From the NCBI GenBank assembly GCA_964454545.1, contig CAYVTI010000013.1, forward strand, positions 1 through 51,162: a stretch of 51,162 nt of DNA. The letters are read 5' to 3'. Shown here piece after piece: positions 1-8,421 of this stretch. The notes under the pieces are model-generated. The model was not told where the DNA came from and did no database searches. It was given only the letters and a program-made list of their open reading frames with translations. The stretch's first letter is position 1, and each line of letters opens with the position of its first letter. Position numbers and translations under genes: made by a program. Source of the stretch: JABCZZ01 sp964454545. GTDB taxonomy: Bacteria > Pseudomonadota > Alphaproteobacteria > Rickettsiales > JABCZZ01.

Positions 1-131
1 CTGATATAGCGGGAACATCTTTATCTTCTTGGGTACGTGAAAGGCTCCGCCGTTCCGCTGCGCGTGAACTTATTGAAGCAGGAATCCAAGTGCCTTTCTT
101 GCAGGAACGAGGTAATAAAAATGACGAATGA
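1..131 (+). CDS. 3' end of an unidentified gene (partial)
   Basis: An open frame enters the window from the left and stops at the TGA at 129-131, giving about 42 residues. It is rich in Arg/Glu/Ala, contains SSWVRERLRRSAAREL and then a short tail with PFLQERGNKNDE. The helix-like SxWxRERLRR segment resembles the C-terminal part of small ribbon-helix-helix DNA-binding proteins such as antitoxins, but too little is visible to assign it. Its stop overlaps the ATG of the next gene by 11 bases, which suggests that the two are co-transcribed and translationally coupled. Confidence 0.5.
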   Translation, partial: DIAGTSLSSWVRERLRRSAARELIEAGIQVPFLQERGNKNDE

Positions 132-1830
132 AGGGTTAGGGATATCTATTGCAGAATCTGGCATTGGCAGTGTTCTGAACCAACATTCTCTTAGAGTGCC
201 ATTAAATCAAAGATCATATGCATGGGAAGATACTCATGTAAAAACTCTTTTACAGGATTTCACTGGAGCTATTTCCAGCGAACGTAAAACATATTTTCTT
301 GGAACTATTGTTCTTACCGCTGGTGATGATGGGAGGCTTGAAGTAGCCGATGGTCAACAACGGTTAGCAACCACATCTATTCTTATTTCTGCAATCAGAG
401 ATCATTTGTATTCCGGCACAGAGAATGAGAAAGCAGCGGCAATAAAATATACACAAAATTATCTACTAGAATTTGATGAAAGAAGCGGTGAGCATCTTCC
501 TAAAATGACACTTAATTCCCAGGATAATGACTTTTTTGTAAAAGCTGCATTGTTATTACCAGATAATAAAGAAAGAGCTAACGTTAAGCCGACAGCAGAA
601 TCACACGGACATATTGCAACTGCTATTGCTCTCTGCACTGAGCACGTAAAGAAAATTATTGCACCATATGCGAAAGCAGATCAGGCAAGACGTTTATATG
701 ACTGGATAGATTTTCTACGCAAATCAGCAATCGTAATAGAAATTAAAGTTCCTACTTCCTTTAACGCATTTACTCTTTTTGAAACACTTAATGACAGAGG
801 ATTAAGGGCTTCACAGGCAGATATTTTGAAAAACTACCTGTTTGGCAAAGCTCAGGATAGACTTCGGGAAGTAGAGCCTAAATGGGCATCTATGACAACC
901 ATTATTGAATCCGTTGATGCGGAAGATTTACTTCTCACTTATTTACGACACTGGTGGATTTCTTATAACGGCCCTACAGTAGAAAAGGAACTAGCTGACC
1001 GCATCAGAGAAAAAGTCACCGGGCGGCAACAGGCCGTTGATATGTGCAATGCGCTATCCGCAAATGCAGTAGATTATGCCGCCCTATTTTCTCCGCTAGA
1101 TCATGCAGCATGGACAGCATATGACAAAGAAACGCGTTATTATTTATTTGTTATTACTCGCATCTTACAAATAGCTCAAATCAGGCCATTGCTATTAGCT
1201 ACTATGCGTCATTTTGAACCTGCTGAAGTAAAACGCGCCTTTAAGTTATTCTTATCGTGGTCTGTCAGGTTTCTTATTGCCGGTGGCGCTGGTGGAGGCG
1301 TAATTGAACGCCATTATGGGCTACGAGCGAAAGAGATTACCGAAGGTGAGATAAAAAAAGCTGCTGAACTCCAAGAAAGAATGAAAGCCATCGTAAGGAC
1401 TGATGCCGAGTTTTTTGATGGCTTCAAAAAGCATCGCGTATCTAAGGGACATCTTGCTCGCTATTACCTTAGAGCGATTGAATTAAAAAGGCAGGGAACA
1501 GACGCAAAACCAGAATTAGCAGGTATAGTTGAAGATACTACGCAATACACTCTTGAACATGTTATTCCACTTACTCCTACGGATGCTTGGAAACTTCCGG
1601 CTGATGTTATGCTCGGTTATTCAAAAAGATTAGGCAATATGACGCTGCTTGATCCTACAAAAAATGTAGAGTTAGGAAATTTGTCGTTTGAAGAAAAGAA
1701 GAAGATTTATCAAGACAGCCCATTATTAATTACGCAAGAAATTGCTAAAGTAACCCCTTGGGGGCCTGAAGAAATTGATAAACGACAAGAAGTATTTGCA
1801 AATGATGCACTGAAAATATGGACGATATAA
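121..1830 (+). CDS. DUF262/DUF1524 domain protein, possible anti-phage nuclease
   Basis: A 569-residue protein. The N-terminal DUF262 domain shows VPLNQRSYAW followed by the conserved DGQQRL motif near residue 77, and NDRG near residue 224. The C-terminal DUF1524 region has LEHVIP (His near 480) and RLGNMTLL, the HNH-like nuclease part of this family. Relatives include GmrSD-type modification-dependent enzymes and SspE, and they are frequent in defence islands; the exact substrate cannot be read from sequence. I chose the ATG at 121 because GAGG at 109-112 sits 8 bases upstream. An in-frame ATG at 37 would run across the tail of the preceding gene. The next gene overlaps its 3' end by 13 bases. 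Confidence 0.85.
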   Translation: MTNEGLGISIAESGIGSVLNQHSLRVPLNQRSYAWEDTHVKTLLQDFTGAISSERKTYFLGTIVLTAGDDGRLEVADGQQRLATTSILISAIRDHLYSGTENEKAAAIKYTQNYLLEFDERSGEHLPKMTLNSQDNDFFVKAALLLPDNKERANVKPTAESHGHIATAIALCTEHVKKIIAPYAKADQARRLYDWIDFLRKSAIVIEIKVPTSFNAFTLFETLNDRGLRASQADILKNYLFGKAQDRLREVEPKWASMTTIIESVDAEDLLLTYLRHWWISYNGPTVEKELADRIREKVTGRQQAVDMCNALSANAVDYAALFSPLDHAAWTAYDKETRYYLFVITRILQIAQIRPLLLATMRHFEPAEVKRAFKLFLSWSVRFLIAGGAGGGVIERHYGLRAKEITEGEIKKAAELQERMKAIVRTDAEFFDGFKKHRVSKGHLARYYLRAIELKRQGTDAKPELAGIVEDTTQYTLEHVIPLTPTDAWKLPADVMLGYSKRLGNMTLLDPTKNVELGNLSFEEKKKIYQDSPLLITQEIAKVTPWGPEEIDKRQEVFANDALKIWTI

Positions 1831-2117
1831 GAGAATTACAGAACGCTATTGAATCCCAGCACAGCAGCAAAGCCAGCTTTGTTGAGGTTGTTCCAGTGTC
1901 CGAATTCTTTGAAGGCAAAAAGGTCTGGGAAGGTGCTGTGCATGTTTTTAGCCTCACAGGGCATTCGACAGCCAGAACGGCCTATGCATGGTCTGCTGCT
2001 GTAGATGGCAGCACGAAACGACGTTATTATGCAGTTTTAGGCATTCCACCTATAAACTCTGCACAAAATGCAGTGAGAGCAGCGATTGTGCAGGAGTATA
2101 GGGAGAAGAAAATATGA
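1818..2117 (+). CDS. Small conserved-looking hypothetical protein
   Basis: A 99-residue protein that I do not recognise. It is soluble, with no membrane segment or signal peptide. The middle reads GHSTARTAYAWSAAVDGSTK and then RRYYAVLGIPPINSAQNAVR, which looks like a compact alpha/beta domain ending in a basic helix. It starts inside the last codons of the DUF262 gene (13-base overlap) and its own TGA overlaps the ATG of the next gene (ATGA). The tight packing suggests it is translated together with the DUF262 protein and may act with it, but no function can be named. Confidence 0.65.
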   Translation: MDDIRELQNAIESQHSSKASFVEVVPVSEFFEGKKVWEGAVHVFSLTGHSTARTAYAWSAAVDGSTKRRYYAVLGIPPINSAQNAVRAAIVQEYREKKI

Positions 2118-2395
2118 ATATAATTTTGAATATAATTTCTATCTTGGCTGCGGTTTCTGGCATCTGGGCTTCTTGGTTATGGTTTAAAGCCAGTCGTGTC
2201 AAAACAACACCATCAATTCCCGTAGAGTCTTCAATTAGCGATACTCATGAATTACATACAATGAGAAATCAGGTAGATATTAATTCTATTATTTCCGCCT
2301 CGAAGGAGACATCTGAATTTAATAGAAAAGCTGCCTTATGGACTGCGGTATCTATCTTCTTAACCGCAATATCTTCATTGAAATATTCAAATTAG
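2114..2395 (+). CDS. Small membrane protein of the DUF262 cassette
   Basis: A 93-residue protein with a hydrophobic N-terminal segment (residues about 3-27, IILNIISILAAVSGIWASWLW) and a second hydrophobic segment near the C-terminus (about 73-88, ALWTAVSIFLTAISSL). A polar linker between them includes SETS/KETSEFNRK-like residues. The likely topology is two transmembrane helices with a short soluble loop. No family is recognised. It begins in an ATGA overlap with the preceding gene, so it belongs to the same three-gene unit. In defence cassettes small membrane proteins often act as effectors, but here that is only a guess from position. Confidence 0.6.
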   Translation: MNIILNIISILAAVSGIWASWLWFKASRVKTTPSIPVESSISDTHELHTMRNQVDINSIISASKETSEFNRKAALWTAVSIFLTAISSLKYSN

Positions 2396-2553
2396 GACAC
2401 TACCCTGAATTCGTTTATCTTGACACGCCATTTGCTCGACATGCGATCCCCGTCGCAATCATCATCTTGTCCATAAGCACTGAAGCCCATAAGGGTAATT
2501 GCGAAAGCAGATATTATTTGCAACTTTCCTATTTTGTATAATACCCGCATCAT
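2392..2553 (-). CDS. Possible small secreted protein (53 aa)
   Basis: A short open frame starting at ATGATG. The first 29 residues look like a Sec signal peptide: basic start (MMRVLYKIGK), hydrophobic stretch with SAFAITLMGF, then SAYGQ as a plausible cleavage site. The remaining 24 residues are polar (DDDCDGDRMSS, then a basic tail). It is convergent with the small membrane gene and overlaps it by 4 bases. There is no strong ribosome-binding site, only a purine-rich GAGCAAGAA directly upstream. It may be a decayed gene fragment rather than an active gene; no homologue comes to mind. Confidence 0.3.
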   Translation of the reverse strand: MMRVLYKIGKLQIISAFAITLMGFSAYGQDDDCDGDRMSSKWRVKINEFRVVS

Positions 2554-2659
2554 TTCTTGCTCTTTGGCTTTGCTTTTTCTGGCTTGTGTGAAAGGATTTT
2601 TTCATCTTCCGGTCAAAGTTTTCCTCTGACTCGTCGCATTCAAGTTTGGGATTGCTGAG
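2550..2659 (-). pseudogene. Possible remnant of a small charged protein
   Basis: Reading the minus strand from 2659, one frame gives NPKLECDESEENFDRKMKK and another, one frameshift away, gives PEDEKILSHKPEKAKPKSKK followed by a stop. Together they resemble the charged C-terminal part of a short protein, with no start codon in frame. The stop overlaps the ATGATG of the downstream small open frame. I read this as a decayed coding remnant; the evidence is only the amino-acid composition and the frame junction. Confidence 0.22.
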
Positions 2660-4843
2660 TTACTGTTTAACCCTGAGATCATACAGAGAAGCCATTTGCC
2701 CAACATTTTGCCCAATAGTGGTGAAGGCCTGATTAAGCTGGCTTGCATTACCAGCATAAAAATAATCATTTGGACTTGCGCAATTCTGCAAAAGGGTTTG
2801 CACAGAAGCGCTGGTATTAAACGCTACGGTATATACTATAATCCCTGCGCTTTTCATAGCGGTGCAGATTTGAGCAAAATTAGTATCATATTGGGGGGAT
2901 GCATTGACTCCTTGAGTCATTATAACGGCCACTTTTGCACTATTGGCAGTGTAACTCTGTGGCTCTGAAGGAACACCCATATTCAGCACTCCCTGCCAGT
3001 TGGGAGACAACGAGAACCAGCCCCAGGCAAGGCCCACATCGTTACGCGTGGGGCCCGCAGGAGACATGGAGTTTATCTGGCTTAATATAGCGGTCTGATT
3101 CTGCATGAAGAAAGAAGAGTATTGCAATGGCGTGCAATGTGGCTGGAGATCAAATCCGTTCACATGATAGTCGCTGTTGTCATCCCAGTTAGGATACGAT
3201 CCATTTCGGTTCCATATCTCGATACGGCTTCCGTCGTCTTTGGCAGTAAACTCAATGTAGCGAAATAGATTGCTGCTGTTAGTAGGATTGATAGTAAGCG
3301 TCTCATAATAAGGCGATACAATACCGAAAAGATCACCATTAGTGCTTGTCGTGGTGCTACCATTGAAGTTTGCCTTAATCGTTATATTTATAGGATTATA
3401 ACTTCTATCAAATGCATTGACATGGGCTTGTTCTACGCAACCCCACACTCCGGTTGGCCCCGTTATCGGACTCGTCGAGTGCCCCACTATAGTCCAATTG
3501 ATTATCTTGCAATTCGCCGGGTTCTGTCCCACCCATCCTCCTTGCTGATCCCACCAGTCAGCCCAAGAGTCAATGTTAAGATCATTAATATAGAAATTGC
3601 CGAAGGCAGATATATACGCTGCGCCCAGGTCAACCCGCATCAGATCCGTGGTATTCAATTCTGTAGAGTGAACGCAATGCCAGTCATTTACATCATATGG
3701 AACACCCAAAGCAGTATAGCCAGGCCCATCCGTCTGGCCACTGCAGTGCATCCAGGTAATTTTACCAGGAAACCTACTGCCCTGATTCAAGTATTGTGCT
3801 GAACCAAGATCCAAAGCAAGCCTTTCCCCGTTATGGATGGGAACCGCGCCCTGGTTGGCAGAATTAAGGTTATTTACGTAGGAGTTACTATTGGGATCCA
3901 GGTTATTATTAATAATATCGGCAACAAAGAAGGGTATCGTCTGATTAGGGGGAGCGTTGACGCCTTTATTGGCGGTAGCCGCCTTATACGTGGTTACTTT
4001 GATCATGCTGGAGATGTCAAACGGCCCCTTATAGCGTGGGAAGCCATAGGTGGTTATCGGGTATGGTCCCTTGTCCGTGGCAAGATAGCCGTTTGTTCTA
4101 TTGACCATGCAGTCATCGAAATCACTCATATAACTCGCACTATAGGCAAGAGGCGTACCGTTGGGACTATAGCCAAGCCATGCATTAGGATTAGCGGAAC
4201 CCGGATTAATTTTGACCGCATCACTGTATGGAATGAGGGAGACATAGACATTCGGCAGTGTAGCTGAACTCCCAAATATGGTAGTAACGAGGGAAGAAGC
4301 TGCCGTTTTAAGTGATCCCATATTTGCTGCCATAGCGGCGCTATTATCAAGAATCAGCGCAACTTCAATATTCATTCCATTGTTAACATTATCCGTCACC
4401 GTGGATGTAGAGCCCACAGTGACGTTCTTGTGCCCTATGTCCTTCATGACATACGTTGACTGGTTCGTATTAGTTAACACAGTCACCGTAGACCAGTCTC
4501 CAGGCGTGGGAAGACTGATTTGAGGTGTTGTTGTCCCAGCGCCAAGGTATCCAGGAGGGAGATTAGCCACAAAATACCTGTTCGCCAGACCTTGAGCAAT
4601 GCTACTATTCCATGCAGTCTGATTCCGGACGGATTGGGCATAGCCGTTTTCTACCGCCAGGGCAGAAGCATCAGCAGCCGAATACATACGCCCTTGCAGG
4701 ATCTCTGCCCGGGTCAGATCGATCGCGAATCCGACAGTCAGTATCAGGATTAATGTAGCCATAAGAGCGAAAATAATCACTACCGATCCTTGCTCTTCTT
4801 GCGCAAAATCCTTCAATAGATTTTTCATTTTTTCAGTAATCAT
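2660..4843 (-). CDS. TadG-like pilus protein with von Willebrand factor A domain
   Basis: A 727-residue protein. The N-terminal region is TadE/TadG-like: a cytoplasmic lead, EEQGSVVIIFALM, a hydrophobic segment (about residues 20-45) and the typical DLTRAEILQGRMYSAADASA. A von Willebrand A domain follows, beginning near residue 160 (IEVALILDNSAAM). GPTRNDVGLAWGW and IMTQGVNA lie near its end. The MIDAS metal site is degenerate: DxSxS is DNSAA and the usual TDG is TQG. Such proteins are exported and support Tad (Flp) pili or envelope adhesion. Start: GGGAG at about 4852-4856 fits the ATG at 4843 (7-8 base spacing) better than the ATG at 4849. It is last in a minus-strand run of TadE-like genes. 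Confidence 0.85.
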   Translation of the reverse strand: MITEKMKNLLKDFAQEEQGSVVIIFALMATLILILTVGFAIDLTRAEILQGRMYSAADASALAVENGYAQSVRNQTAWNSSIAQGLANRYFVANLPPGYLGAGTTTPQISLPTPGDWSTVTVLTNTNQSTYVMKDIGHKNVTVGSTSTVTDNVNNGMNIEVALILDNSAAMAANMGSLKTAASSLVTTIFGSSATLPNVYVSLIPYSDAVKINPGSANPNAWLGYSPNGTPLAYSASYMSDFDDCMVNRTNGYLATDKGPYPITTYGFPRYKGPFDISSMIKVTTYKAATANKGVNAPPNQTIPFFVADIINNNLDPNSNSYVNNLNSANQGAVPIHNGERLALDLGSAQYLNQGSRFPGKITWMHCSGQTDGPGYTALGVPYDVNDWHCVHSTELNTTDLMRVDLGAAYISAFGNFYINDLNIDSWADWWDQQGGWVGQNPANCKIINWTIVGHSTSPITGPTGVWGCVEQAHVNAFDRSYNPINITIKANFNGSTTTSTNGDLFGIVSPYYETLTINPTNSSNLFRYIEFTAKDDGSRIEIWNRNGSYPNWDDNSDYHVNGFDLQPHCTPLQYSSFFMQNQTAILSQINSMSPAGPTRNDVGLAWGWFSLSPNWQGVLNMGVPSEPQSYTANSAKVAVIMTQGVNASPQYDTNFAQICTAMKSAGIIVYTVAFNTSASVQTLLQNCASPNDYFYAGNASQLNQAFTTIGQNVGQMASLYDLRVKQ

Positions 4844-4856
4844 GACCATGCTCCCT

Positions 4857-5492
4857 TTAGCGGCATGAAGATTGGAAGCCGCTTAGACTCCCATACCTGG
4901 GCTCAAAAACAGTTGTTTTATAATATGTGAATGATGGAATCGTATGAGGCAGCAATGGCGTATATTTGTAATATGCTTCGCCAACCACAAACTCTTCGTT
5001 AGCCCCCAATGGGGTAAACCCTGCCGGAAGATTACTCGCCTGCTGGCCGACGCTTCCGATCTTGCTGGCTGGCGGCATCACTCCTCCTCCGCAATACTGC
5101 CAGTTTATCTTGGAAACACCAGCAGCATTGGTAGAGACATCGGATAAGATAAACACATAACTGGAGGACGGTTTATCGTAAGGTTGCATAAGCGTAGGGA
5201 CTTGGGACATCACCCCACTAAGCGGAGTACTGGTTGAGTTATAGCCTATGCTGGAAAAAGAGGAATTAGGTGGATTAACGCCAGGAGGAATATATTGGGT
5301 TGCGATATTATTCACTAATATCAGGGTTTTTTCCATCTTTTGCATGACCAGCATGGTGCGGGTTAACTCAATGACATATAAAAACGCAATCACCAACACC
5401 GGGAGCACAATGGAAAATTCAATCAAAACGGCCCCTGCTTGATTCCTGAAGAACTTGAGAGAACAGAGAAAATTTTTATAGTTTTTTATCAT
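4857..5492 (-). CDS. TadE-like pilus assembly protein
   Basis: A 211-residue protein with the TadE signature near its N-terminus: NQAGAVLIEFSIVLPVLVIA, in which the Glu of IEF is the conserved residue of the TadE motif, followed by a single membrane segment (about residues 18-45). The rest is a periplasmic domain without an identified fold, rich in Pro/Ser/Gly, with two Cys near CGG and the C-terminal SSCR. TadE-like proteins are minor pseudopilins of the Tad/Flp pilus system and are processed by the prepilin peptidase TadV. It lies 6 bases from the next TadE-like gene upstream and 13 bases from the TadG-like gene downstream, so all three are probably one transcript. Confidence 0.85.
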   Translation of the reverse strand: MIKNYKNFLCSLKFFRNQAGAVLIEFSIVLPVLVIAFLYVIELTRTMLVMQKMEKTLILVNNIATQYIPPGVNPPNSSFSSIGYNSTSTPLSGVMSQVPTLMQPYDKPSSSYVFILSDVSTNAAGVSKINWQYCGGGVMPPASKIGSVGQQASNLPAGFTPLGANEEFVVGEAYYKYTPLLPHTIPSFTYYKTTVFEPRYGSLSGFQSSCR

Positions 5493-5498
5493 ACAAGC

Positions 5499-5954
5499 CT
5501 AGTGATGCTCGTTCTGCACAATAGCTGTTGCGGTGATGTTATAATTTCCGTTTGTGGTAATTATCCGGCTTAAATATCCAAGTGATACCGGCCACGGGTA
5601 AGAAGCCTGATATGTTACATACTGTGCTCCTCCCGTATCGGTGTTACCGGGAAAAGTAACTACAACCTTATTTGGATTCAGGAATGATCCTATTTTCGTT
5701 TGGATGAGGTTCTTAAGATAAGCTTGTTGTGCCGCTTGGCCCGTGCCATAGCTTGCGGGTATATAGCCAGTGGAACCTTCCCTTGCCGCCTCCAGCACTG
5801 CTGCCTCCAGCATGGAAGATGCAGATACAATCAAACAAAACTCAATATTGGCAAGAACCATCAGGAAAAAAAGAGGCGCAACTATTGCAAATTCGATGGC
5901 AACGTTAGCTGCCGAATCCTGAAACAATTTCTTAAGAGTATTCGATAAGAACAT
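5499..5954 (-). CDS. TadE-like pilus assembly protein
   Basis: A 151-residue protein with the TadE pattern SAANVAIEFAIVAPLFFLMV close to the N-terminus (conserved Glu in IEF), one membrane helix (about residues 18-45) and LEAAREGSTGYIP, a typical TadE continuation. The periplasmic part has about 90 residues. The minus-strand upstream region carries TATAAT-like sequence near 6064-6069 and a degenerate CtrA-type box (6079-6094). It probably heads the three-gene unit TadE-TadE-TadG. The machinery genes of the Tad system (tadA, tadB, tadC, rcpA) are not in this window. Confidence 0.88.
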   Translation of the reverse strand: MFLSNTLKKLFQDSAANVAIEFAIVAPLFFLMVLANIEFCLIVSASSMLEAAVLEAAREGSTGYIPASYGTGQAAQQAYLKNLIQTKIGSFLNPNKVVVTFPGNTDTGGAQYVTYQASYPWPVSLGYLSRIITTNGNYNITATAIVQNEHH

Positions 5955-6078
5955 ATTCTTACCTTATTTATAATTTGCCGAACTCATTCCATTTTAACAT
6001 TTAATCATCAACAAGTTCTTAATTTTGCAGATGATGTTATTTACAATTTTTTGCTTTTTACATTATAATATAAATTTG

Positions 6079-6094
6079 GTTAATAAATTGCTAA
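6079..6094 (-). promoter_or_regulatory. Degenerate CtrA-type box upstream of the TadE-TadE-TadG unit
   Basis: On the minus strand this reads TTAG-N7-TTAAC, one base away from the CtrA full-site pattern TTAA-N7-TTAAC. It sits about 125 bases upstream of the 5954 start. It lies inside a stretch (about 6066-6118) that resembles the region upstream of the short TadE-like gene (about 6347-6400), so the two upstream regions look like duplicates. Confidence 0.35.
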
Positions 6095-6110
6095 AATCCG
6101 ATCAATTATG

Positions 6111-6299
6111 TTAATGTGTAATTATATTGCTTACTGCATTATTGGCGATTTCATCTCTGACGAAGTAAAACCCGAATTCGAGTATACCAAGACATAAAGC
6201 AATAAACAATGGCAAGAGCAAGGCAAGTTCAATAGAAGCACTACCTTTGTTAATTGCTAATGTACTTTTTAATCCCACATTTCTAATAACATCTGTCAT
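6111..6299 (-). CDS. Very short TadE-like protein, probably truncated
   Basis: 62 residues that are only the N-terminal TadE module: NKGSASIELALLLPLFIALC (the conserved Glu is in IEL) followed by GILEFGFYFVRDEIANNAV and a stop. It has the leader, the membrane helix and about 15 residues after it, and lacks the periplasmic domain of the two downstream paralogues. It may be a minor pilin of minimal size, since Flp pilins are also short, or the 5' remnant of a duplicated TadE gene. The sequence after the stop is AT-rich and shows no continuation. A perfect CtrA-type box lies 57 bases upstream. Confidence 0.6.
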   Translation of the reverse strand: MTDVIRNVGLKSTLAINKGSASIELALLLPLFIALCLGILEFGFYFVRDEIANNAVSNIITH

Positions 6300-6355
6300 A
6301 AACAGATCGTTTCCATATAATTATAATTATATAGGTTAAATATAGCATAAATTTA

Positions 6356-6371
6356 GTTAATAAATCGTTAA
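6356..6371 (-). promoter_or_regulatory. Candidate CtrA binding site (TTAA-N7-TTAAC)
   Basis: The minus strand reads TTAACGATTTATTAAC, an exact match to the CtrA full-site pattern TTAA-N7-TTAAC. It is 57 bases upstream of the short TadE-like gene and 113 bases upstream of dxs on the other strand. AT-rich -10-like sequence (TATATT, TATAAT) lies between the box and the minus-strand gene. In Caulobacter, CtrA activates pilus genes, which fits a Tad locus; control of this gene is inferred, not shown. Confidence 0.5.
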
Positions 6372-6483
6372 AATCCCCGATAATTTGTTAACATTAATCA
6401 CCTATTCACTTGTAAAACTGAGATATTTATGAATTATTATCACAACAAAATATATTGCAGAATTTACGAAAACAGGTATTGAA

Positions 6484-8421
6484 GTGACTAGTATAACAGA
6501 CACAGGTAAAAGAATCATTAATACTCCGCTTCTCGATACGGTTATGACACCGCTGGATATAAGAGGCTTCTCGCTTGAACAGCTGAAGCAGCTTGCGGCG
6601 GAGCTGCGCGTGGAAACGATTGATGCAGTCTCGGCTACCGGCGGCCATCTTGGGGCAGGGCTTGGAGTTGTTGAGCTTACCGTCGCTCTGCATTATGTGT
6701 TCAATACGCCTGAAGACAAGCTTGTCTGGGATGTCGGGCACCAGACTTATCCGCATAAAATACTGACCGGGAGGCGGGATCGTATCCGGACATTACGCCA
6801 GCCTGAAGGACTTTCAGGATTCTGCAAACGTGATGAGAGCCCTTATGACGCCTTTGGCGCGGGACACAGCTCGACTTCGATCTCTGCCGCGCTCGGTATG
6901 GCGGTCGCGCGCGATCTTGAAGGTAAGAATAATGAAGTAATTGCGGTGATAGGCGATGGCGCCATGAGCGCTGGCATGGCTTTTGAAGCAATGAATAATG
7001 CAGGAAGTTTAGGCAAGCGCCTCATTGTGATACTCAATGACAATGACATGTCGATTGCGCCTCCGGTCGGTGCGATGAGCGCCTATCTTTCACGGCTTAT
7101 TTCCTCGCATCCATACCGCAGCCTGCGCCACATCGCGAAAAATGTCGCCAATAAGTTTCCAGCGCCGCTTATGCGCGTTGCTAAAAATGCTGAAAAATAT
7201 ATGCGTGGCATGGCGACGGGGGGTACGTTATTCGAGGAGTTAGGATTTTATTATGTGGGGCCTGTAGATGGCCACAATCTCGATCACTTATTGCCGGTAC
7301 TTAAAAACATACATGAAGAAAAAGACAGCGGGCCGGTTCTCCTTCATGTCGTAACCCAAAAGGGTCATGGCTATCCTCCGGCCGAAGAATCGGATGACAA
7401 ATACCACGGTGTCAATAAATTTGATGTCGCGACAGGGGCGCAGAAAAAGGCGGCTCCGTCCACTCCAAGCTACACGGAAGTGTTTGCCAATGCCCTGATT
7501 GAGGAAGCACGCCGCGATGCAAAAATTATCGCTATTACCGCCGCGATGCCCGCCGGAACAGGGGTGGACAAATTCGGCAAACAGTTTCCCGACCGTGTTT
7601 TTGATGTTGGCATTGCCGAACAGCATGCCGTGACATTTGCCGCAGGGCTTGCCGCGGGAGGATATAAGCCGTTTGCTGCGATCTACTCCACATTCCTGCA
7701 GCGCGCCTATGATCAGGTGGTGCATGACGTTGCTGTCCAGAGCCTGCCTGTACGGTTTGCCATTGACCGCGCTGGTCTTGTCGGCGCTGATGGCGCAACC
7801 CATGCCGGATCATTTGATGTCACTTATCTTTCGACTTTGCCTAATTTCGTCGTCATGGCTCCTGCCGATGAAGCGGAACTCGTGCACATGGTGGCAACCG
7901 CCGCTTCGATTAATGACAGGCCGAGCGCCTTCCGCTATCCGCGTGGCAACGGCTATGGCGTGCCCATGCCCGTTAAAGGACAGGTTCTGGAGATAGGCAA
8001 GGGGAGAATACTGCGACAAGGCAGGAAGGTAGCATTATTATCCCTGGGCACCCGCCTGCATGAATGCCTGAAAGCTGCGGATGGGCTTGAAGCAGGTGGG
8101 ATATCGACTACGGTCGCAGATGCCCGCTTTGCAAAACCACTGGATGGCGAACTCATTACAAAACTTCTGATTGAGCATGAATTACTGGTAACAGTAGAGG
8201 AGGGAAGCGTAGGCGGATTCGGCGCGCATGTTCTGACATTTGCTGCGCACAGCAATCTGGATACAAAAATACGCGCGCTGTGCCTGCCGGACAGGTTTAT
8301 AGAACAAGGTGTGCCGCAGAATCAGTATGAGGAAGCGGGACTCAATGCCAGCGGCATCGCTGACACTGTTCTCGACACGCTGAAGCCCGCCAGTGCAAAT
8401 AAAAAACTTGTATGCTCGTAA
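6484..8421 (+). CDS. dxs: 1-deoxy-D-xylulose-5-phosphate synthase
   Basis: 645 residues, the usual length. DXS joins pyruvate and glyceraldehyde 3-phosphate, using thiamine diphosphate, in the first step of the MEP isoprenoid pathway; the product also feeds thiamine and pyridoxal synthesis. Visible motifs: GGHLGAGLGVVELTVALHY (near 53), the ThDP-binding GDGAMSAGMAFEAMNNAG (near 156) with the downstream ILNDNDMSIAPP, catalytic Glu in GIAEQHA (near 379), and DRAGLVGADGATHAG (near 428). The predicted start is a GTG at 6484; an in-frame ATG at 6544 would remove LLDT, which is normally kept in the family, so I prefer the GTG. Its 3' end overlaps tsaD by 10 bases. Confidence 0.96.
   Translation: MTSITDTGKRIINTPLLDTVMTPLDIRGFSLEQLKQLAAELRVETIDAVSATGGHLGAGLGVVELTVALHYVFNTPEDKLVWDVGHQTYPHKILTGRRDRIRTLRQPEGLSGFCKRDESPYDAFGAGHSSTSISAALGMAVARDLEGKNNEVIAVIGDGAMSAGMAFEAMNNAGSLGKRLIVILNDNDMSIAPPVGAMSAYLSRLISSHPYRSLRHIAKNVANKFPAPLMRVAKNAEKYMRGMATGGTLFEELGFYYVGPVDGHNLDHLLPVLKNIHEEKDSGPVLLHVVTQKGHGYPPAEESDDKYHGVNKFDVATGAQKKAAPSTPSYTEVFANALIEEARRDAKIIAITAAMPAGTGVDKFGKQFPDRVFDVGIAEQHAVTFAAGLAAGGYKPFAAIYSTFLQRAYDQVVHDVAVQSLPVRFAIDRAGLVGADGATHAGSFDVTYLSTLPNFVVMAPADEAELVHMVATAASINDRPSAFRYPRGNGYGVPMPVKGQVLEIGKGRILRQGRKVALLSLGTRLHECLKAADGLEAGGISTTVADARFAKPLDGELITKLLIEHELLVTVEEGSVGGFGAHVLTFAAHSNLDTKIRALCLPDRFIEQGVPQNQYEEAGLNASGIADTVLDTLKPASANKKLVCS

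Noticed and set aside
37..120. Extended start of the DUF262 gene at 37
   Set aside because: It would overlap the upstream frame by almost 100 bases; the ATG at 121 has a well-placed GAGG.
3833..4267. Plus-strand frames opposite the TadG-like gene
   Set aside because: The minus-strand TadG/vWA protein covers the whole stretch; the plus frames lack start signals and domains.
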